Assembly (NCBI GenBank): GCA_008360975.2
Contig: CM039184.1
Span: 70,535,056-70,599,055, forward strand
DNA length: 64,000 bases
From: Lichenostomus cassidix
Taxonomy: Eukaryota; Chordata; Aves; Passeriformes; Meliphagidae
Reading direction: 5' to 3'
Below the pieces are notes generated by a model that saw only the letters and a program-made list of their open reading frames with translations, made no database searches and had not been told where the DNA came from. The position numbers and the translations under genes are program-made. This document shows positions 61,601-64,000 of this stretch, one piece after another (within the stretch, counting starts at the first letter, position 1; every line of letters starts with the position of its first letter).

Positions 61601-63622
61601 TTTCATAAATACTTAGTCATAAGAGCACAATCTGTCACACTCCAAAGGAAGACCAAAGCCAGAGAATACACAAGTCATTCAGTACTTCTAAATTATGTTC
61701 TAGAGCAGAAAAGGTAAGATATGAGCATGCTAGAGAGAGCTCATTCAGGTACTAAGGCATTCTGCATTATAAAGTGCAAAGTTTTACTAAGTGCAGAAAT
61801 CAGAGTCTGAAGTCTGTACTAGACAGAAAGAACACAAAAAAGCAATACAGTCAGTGAAACAACTTGGTGTTTCTGAACTTTTAAAGGTATATCCATTCCT
61901 GCTCTTTCTACTGTAGCCAAGTTCCTGAATCCTAAAGCTCTAAACCCAACCTGATCTATAAAGTCAGCTACAACCACTACCCTGGGGTCACAAAGAACTC
62001 TAATATTAACCAAGTTCATTGCAAAATGGAGGGGAAGAAACCCCACTGAATATTCACCATTAAGTGCTTTTGTCATCTGTGTAATACTGTAGAATAAAAA
62101 AGCTTTACAACATTTAGAATACACCAAACCATTAAAAACATTAAAAAAGTAAATCCACTACTCCTCTTTTGTAACTGCACAGATATTATCCAGTCCACAT
62201 TCAAATTCTCTCTCATAGGTAAGTACAATATTGCAAACCCTCATATTTATGATATAGTACACTCAACAAAAGCATTACCTACTCCTTACTACTAGTTAAC
62301 AATGTAATTATTTTACCACCTGATGTGATCTCCCCCTCTTCAGTACTGTCAGAAATTACAGGCTCCTCTTCGCTTTCCTCTTCAAAGGAAGAAAGGTCAC
62401 TGGTATGGACAGAGCTGACCGTGATGTCACTGAGTACATCCATATCTGAGTCTATCAATGTATTTTCTTGCAAAGGAAAAAGTAAAAATAAAGAGCTGTA
62501 AGGGAGCACACTATTTGTGAAACTTTTCTTACAAAACATAAACCTTGTCAACTGAAAAAAAATTATGCTAAGAGTTAGAAATAAGAAAAAAATGTAACAC
62601 CTTAATGAAATGTTACTAGACTAGCACCGGTTCACTCAAAACAAAAATCGCTCTCTCAAAACAAAAATCATTCTGATGTAGAACTATGAAGTTTAAATGA
62701 AGACTGAAATTGTTGAGAGAACTTGCTGGATTAAGATGACCAATCACACACTTGAGGAATCAAAGGTCATCTGATTCCTAATTCAGGTATTTCAGTAAAG
62801 AAAGATGGACCAAGTCCAACTGTTACTCACAGAAAAGTTTGCTAGAACTAGCAGAAAACTTACTGATGCCAAATATTGCAAATATTCTGATTAAAATATA
62901 CTGATGCCAAATATTGCAAATATTCTGATTCAACTCCTGAATAAACTTAAAAACCTCACTCCTTATTCATATTTTAAGGAAGAGCATTGCCCATGCCATA
63001 CCTTCTTTAGTTTCCTTAGTGGTTTCAGCTGTTTTATGTTTATTGCTATTTTTTTCTGGAACTAACTGTTTCACTGGTTCCGACTCTTTTGCTTGCTTTT
63101 CTTCTTTGGACTTTGTAGTATCATCACTCTTCTTTGAATGGTCAGATTTCTTGTCAAGCTTTTCCTTCTTTTCTTTTCTTCTTTCACTTTTTTCACTGCT
63201 GTCTGGTTTCTTGTCAGATTTATCCAACAATTTACTCTTTACATCTTCACTTTCCTGTTGAGTATCTTTACTTGTAAAAGTCAAAATATTAGTATCCTTT
63301 GCTGAATTTTTTATTTCTTCACTTTGGCAGGGAAGCTCATTTAAATCTTCACACTTTGCAAGTGTTTCAGCCCCTTCTCCAGAAAGGTCACAAATTGCTT
63401 TCTCTCTGTCTGACAAGTCCTCCACATTTTTCTCTTTATCAGTGCTACCATCCACACTCTGCTGAGATGAGAGTTTTCTTGCAACTTTGTCATTGTTCCT
63501 GGTATTTGAGGTCTCTGTTGAAGCCCTGGCAGCACTTGCTTCTTGGTTAAGAGAAGTTATTGTTTCCAAAATGGACATTGCATCACTAGCTACATTAGCA
63601 CTTGGAGCTGTAGCAGAGACAC
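31549..63622 (-). CDS. BOD1L1: BOD1L1, 3' part of the gene (23 coding exons; 5' end outside window)
   Basis: All 23 exons have GT-AG introns and compatible phases, giving about 2,868 residues up to the TAA. The order matches vertebrate BOD1L1: a Lys/Glu-rich region beginning SANVASDAMSILETI, an acidic stretch DITVSSVHTSDLSSFEE, the block KPFLYSKYFSDSDDE with EQRRQSI, a coiled-coil-like basic stretch, a giant exon, then AT-hooks KRKRGRPRKY and VRKRGRKPKH and the C-terminus TPVKKAKR. Human is about 3,050 residues and 26 exons from memory, so roughly three exons with the BOD1/Shg1-like domain are missing beyond 64000. Known role: a nuclear protein that protects stalled forks from over-resection by stabilising RAD51, acting with SETD1A/H3K4 methylation. 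The start of the first exon completes a codon begun upstream. Apart from CR1 and simple repeats, the introns show nothing supportable. Confidence 0.96.
32844..32987 (-). CDS. BOD1L1: BOD1L1 coding exon 22 in window (symmetric, basic)
   Basis: 144 nt, phase 2/2. It encodes SPSSVSPRKRQKLAAKKRSP and flanking Ser/Thr/Lys-rich sequence with an NLS-like RKRQK. Acceptor TATTACAG|AAAG, donor ACACA|GTAAGT. Being symmetric, it can be skipped without a frame change. Confidence 0.85.
34669..34822 (-). CDS. BOD1L1: BOD1L1 coding exon 21 in window
   Basis: 154 nt, phase 1/2. It encodes EPEKKRRKLTSSEDELKEQE, a probable basic NLS followed by a long Glu/Asp run, and then SGATTRSATRLEAQR, a conserved C-terminal block. 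Acceptor ATGGACAG|AAACA, donor AAAG|GTAACT. Confidence 0.95.
35274..35358 (-). CDS. BOD1L1: BOD1L1 coding exon 20 in window (second AT-hook)
   Basis: 85 nt, phase 0/1. It encodes EDEAEKAEMVVRKRGRKPKH. RKRGRKPKH is an AT-hook-like motif (GRKP in place of GRPR). Acceptor TTTTTCAG|GAAG, donor ACTG|GTAAAA. Confidence 0.95.
35464..35498 (-). CDS. BOD1L1: BOD1L1 coding microexon 19 in window
   Basis: 35 nt, phase 1/0. It encodes GTDISNKKETTN (first codon split). Acceptor TTTTTAG|GTACA, donor AAT|GTAAGT. It has the same length, phases and first and last residues (G...N) as microexon 17. Confidence 0.82.
35806..35998 (-). mobile_element. CR1-type LINE 3' fragment in BOD1L1 intron
   Basis: The plus strand reads TACAGAATCACAGAAAAACC, GAGGTTGGAAGAGTCC and then CCTAGTCCAACCTCC. 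This is the reverse complement of a CR1 3' end. Downstream the match becomes loose (GAAATGCTCCAAGAACACAG). It inserted in the same strand orientation as the host gene. Confidence 0.85.
38322..38367 (-). CDS. BOD1L1: BOD1L1 coding exon 18 in window
   Basis: 46 nt, phase 0/1. It encodes LQSPAFASRGKTPQT. Acceptor AATTTCAG|CTGCAG, donor ACAG|GTAAGC. A second AG six bases further in could also serve as acceptor without changing the frame. Confidence 0.82.
40255..40289 (-). CDS. BOD1L1: BOD1L1 coding microexon 17 in window
   Basis: 35 nt, phase 1/0. It encodes GGESKADMSTGN (first codon split). Acceptor CCCTCAG|GTGGGG, donor AAT|GTAAGT. Confidence 0.82.
40370..40445 (-). CDS. BOD1L1: BOD1L1 coding exon 16 in window (AT-hook)
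   Basis: 76 nt, phase 0/1. It encodes ENQPVVVKRKRGRPRKYPLE. KRKRGRPRKY is a textbook AT-hook (GRP core flanked by basic residues) for minor-groove binding of AT-rich DNA. Acceptor TTTAATAG|GAAAA, donor GGTG|GTAAGT. It is 80 bp from the next exon. Confidence 0.96.
41753..41817 (-). CDS. BOD1L1: BOD1L1 coding exon 15 in window
   Basis: 65 nt, phase 1/0. It encodes DEFNIEPEKKKHSLESNENS. Acceptor TGTAAAG|ATGAA, donor GAG|GTGAGT. Confidence 0.88.
42796..42880 (-). CDS. BOD1L1: BOD1L1 coding exon 14 in window
   Basis: 85 nt, phase 0/1. It encodes EVISGDAAEASKEIHVTQTP. Acceptor AATGTAG|GAAG, donor AAAG|GTAATC. Confidence 0.87.
43507..43586 (-). CDS. BOD1L1: BOD1L1 coding exon 13 in window
   Basis: 80 nt, phase 1/0. 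It encodes NQLIAQDVLKDDEQSQCSKM. Acceptor TTTTGCAG|GCAAC, donor AAG|GTATTT. Confidence 0.88.
44685..44772 (-). CDS. BOD1L1: BOD1L1 coding exon 12 in window
   Basis: 88 nt, phase 0/1. It encodes VENLDTQTTEQHRSRGIQRK. The HRSRGIQRKP part looks like a degenerate AT-hook. Acceptor TGTGTAG|GTGG, donor AAAA|GTAAGT. Confidence 0.85.
45670..45713 (-). CDS. BOD1L1: BOD1L1 coding exon 11 in window
   Basis: 44 nt, phase 1/0. It encodes LLQRNIPSEREASH. Acceptor TTTTTAATAG|ATTTG, donor CAT|GTAAGT. Confidence 0.83.
45831..45863 (-). CDS. BOD1L1: BOD1L1 coding microexon 10 in window
   Basis: 33 nt, phase 1/1. It encodes EDQMSLISNIE and continues into NLLQRN of the next exon. Acceptor TTAAGAG|AAGAT, donor GAAA|GTAAGT. 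The pyrimidine tract is weak and the exon is symmetric, so it may be skipped. Called from frame continuity. Confidence 0.65.
48241..48310 (-). CDS. BOD1L1: BOD1L1 coding exon 9 in window
   Basis: 70 nt, phase 0/1. It encodes SQQPESARTEERCVDLQTKQ. Acceptor CTTTAG|TCAC, donor AAAAAG|GTGACT. Confidence 0.83.
49711..49778 (-). CDS. BOD1L1: BOD1L1 coding exon 8 in window
   Basis: 68 nt, phase 1/0. It encodes NNTALPKLAEELECESTLRT. Acceptor CATTAG|GCAAT, donor AAG|GTATTT. Confidence 0.88.
51610..57718 (-). CDS. BOD1L1: BOD1L1 giant coding exon (exon 7 in window)
   Basis: 6,109 nt without a stop, phase 0/1, about 2,036 codons, roughly 70% of the protein in this window. Acceptor TTTTGTAG|ACTTG, donor TTCAG|GTGAGG. 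The first third (57718 to about 55900) is Lys/Ser/Glu/Asp-rich with many KSKS and SDDK-type runs. The middle (about 55000-52300) is a long, degenerate repeat region built on VTSAGTEE, CTGAEE and MISTSIVEE-like units. The last part is acidic. Almost all of it should be intrinsically disordered. A giant exon here is characteristic of BOD1L1. Open frames on the opposite strand inside it are shadows. Confidence 0.97.
52300..55000 (-). repeat. BOD1L1: Degenerate protein-level tandem repeats in BOD1L1 giant exon
   Basis: Units of about 15-25 codons recur with cores such as VTSxGxEE, CTGAEE, VICTSIEADEG and MISTSxxEExEAPMSSA. The DNA period is irregular and divergence is high, so the repeats are old. 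Dense Ser/Thr next to Glu offers many acidic phosphorylation-type sites. Confidence 0.8.
58608..58683 (-). CDS. BOD1L1: BOD1L1 coding exon 6 in window
   Basis: 76 nt, phase 2/0. It encodes RAENSCRKKNEPSEEDSKEI. Acceptor CTTCAG|GCGTG, donor GAG|GTAGGT. Phase fits both neighbours. Confidence 0.92.
59343..59487 (-). CDS. BOD1L1: BOD1L1 coding exon 5 in window
   Basis: 145 nt, phase 1/2. It encodes IKDVLKEQKFLEKKVALSRK with a basic KRKRDS end that could act as a nuclear localisation signal. Acceptor TTTTAG|GAAAG, donor CAAG|GTACTT. Confidence 0.94.
59824..59947 (-). CDS. BOD1L1: BOD1L1 coding exon 4 in window
   Basis: 124 nt, phase 0/1. It encodes AKEKEERLLRRRINRERLEE and further Lys-rich sequence, a probable charged helix or coiled coil. 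Acceptor CTCTAG|GCC, donor AAAG|GTATGA. Confidence 0.95.
60215..60278. repeat. (TA)n-rich microsatellite in BOD1L1 intron
   Basis: Alternating purine-pyrimidine TATATA/TATGTA sequence with several interruptions. Confidence 0.85.
60845..61014 (-). CDS. BOD1L1: BOD1L1 coding exon 3 in window
   Basis: 170 nt, phase 1/0. It encodes RHAYVRKPFLYSKYFSDSDD followed by the conserved EQRRQSI. Acceptor TTTAG|ATGAAG, donor ATC|GTAAGG. One of the most recognisable blocks of the family. Confidence 0.96.
62320..62466 (-). CDS. BOD1L1: BOD1L1 coding exon 2 in window
   Basis: 147 nt, phase 1/1. It encodes the acidic, strongly family-conserved stretch MDVLSDITVSSVHTSDLSSF and EESEEEPVISDSTEEGEITS. Acceptor GCAAG|AAAAT, donor TCAG|GTGG. 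Confidence 0.95.
62861..62930. repeat. Direct duplication, 32 bp at 38-bp spacing
   Basis: TACTGATGCCAAATATTGCA and the next 12 bases occur at 62861-62892 and again, identically, at 62899-62930, separated by AAAATA. It lies in a BOD1L1 intron about 70 bp from the donor of the 63002-63622 exon. Confidence 0.95.
63002..63622 (-). CDS. BOD1L1: BOD1L1 coding exon 1 in window (partial gene start)
   Basis: 621 nt, phase 1 in and phase 1 out. The acceptor is TTCAAG|GTGTC and the donor GAAG|GTATGG. It encodes SANVASDAMSILETITSLNQ, then a Lys/Glu/Ser-rich charged region with KKEKLDKKSDHSKKS, likely disordered. By comparison with human this would be the fourth exon of the gene. Confidence 0.93.
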
Positions 63623-63867
63623 CTTGAATAGTAAGAAAGAATAGAGTTTTACTTCACCCCAGTTTCTGTAATTCTGTTCAGATAGAATGTTAAGCAAGTG
63701 AAAAGAAACAGAACAAACACTCTCTATAAAATATGTATGACTAACTAAAATATTTGACTAATTTTGCCTTGAGAGATTTTGGTTAAAAAAAACAAACAAA
63801 AAACTCCAAGAAGTTGCATTCCTGCAGCAATCACCACACAATTACTAGATATTCATTTTGTTCTGGG

Positions 63868-63987
63868 ACACACCACTGTTCCGGAGGACTGCTACAGAAA
63901 GTGGGGATTGCCAATGAGAAGGACATTCTGAACAAAGTCCTTGTTCAGCTTTACCAATATCCTAAGTGGGATGGTGACTCTGGATAA
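63868..63987 (+). pseudogene. Protein-like fragment on plus strand, unidentified
   Basis: One plus-strand frame reads KVGIANEKDILNKVLVQLYQ and then YPKWDGDSG with a stop at 63985-63987. It has a more natural amino-acid mix than the surrounding intron, though the frame has no start codon or exon boundary I can support. It could be a processed-gene remnant or chance. I do not recognise a family. Confidence 0.2.
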
Positions 63988-64000
63988 AATATGCACATAT

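Noticed and set aside
1..64000. CRISPR arrays, operons, tRNA or rRNA genes, phage or plasmid features
   Set aside because: None seen. The window is vertebrate nuclear DNA, and repeats are simple, minisatellite or CR1-type.

Overview
This window looks like bird genomic DNA, or at least sauropsid. It is intron-bearing vertebrate sequence with two degraded CR1-type LINE 3' ends, the usual avian interspersed repeat. It holds one complete gene and most of another: the homeobox gene NKX3-2 (BAPX1) and the 3' ~90% of BOD1L1. Both are read from the minus strand. The gene pair and its orientation match the arrangement remembered from human 4p15.33, so this is a conserved vertebrate linkage. The species cannot be fixed from sequence alone.

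Layout. Positions 1-11,393 are gene-free DNA downstream of NKX3-2, in which GC/CpG-rich islands alternate with AT-rich, homeodomain-site-rich stretches. This is typical of the regulatory surroundings of a developmental transcription factor. NKX3-2 occupies 11,394-12,720 as two coding exons and encodes 291 residues. Its GC-rich promoter, with two CCAAT boxes and a GC box, lies near 13,060-13,100. Positions 13,560-16,220 hold an upstream AT-rich block and another GC-rich block with two minisatellites. Positions 16,250 to ~30,400 are intergenic, with simple repeats, one CR1 fragment and no supportable gene.

BOD1L1 runs from 63,622 down to its TAA stop at 31,549-31,551. I resolved 23 coding exons whose splice sites and reading phases join without a break (8,609 nt, about 2,868 residues). 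One exon is 6,109 nt long. The start codon and the N-terminal BOD1/Shg1-type domain lie beyond position 64,000.

The two genes are neighbours but not functionally linked as far as is known. NKX3-2 is a tissue-restricted repressor in sclerotome, cartilage, jaw joint and gut mesenchyme. BOD1L1 is a broadly expressed nuclear protein that protects replication forks and acts with SETD1A. I found no bacterial-type operon, CRISPR array, RNA gene or clearly novel system. The most interesting observations are the repeated small-exon pairs carrying AT-hooks in BOD1L1, the low-complexity repeat region in its giant exon, the chain of CpG islands and candidate enhancers around NKX3-2, and a compound minisatellite upstream of it.
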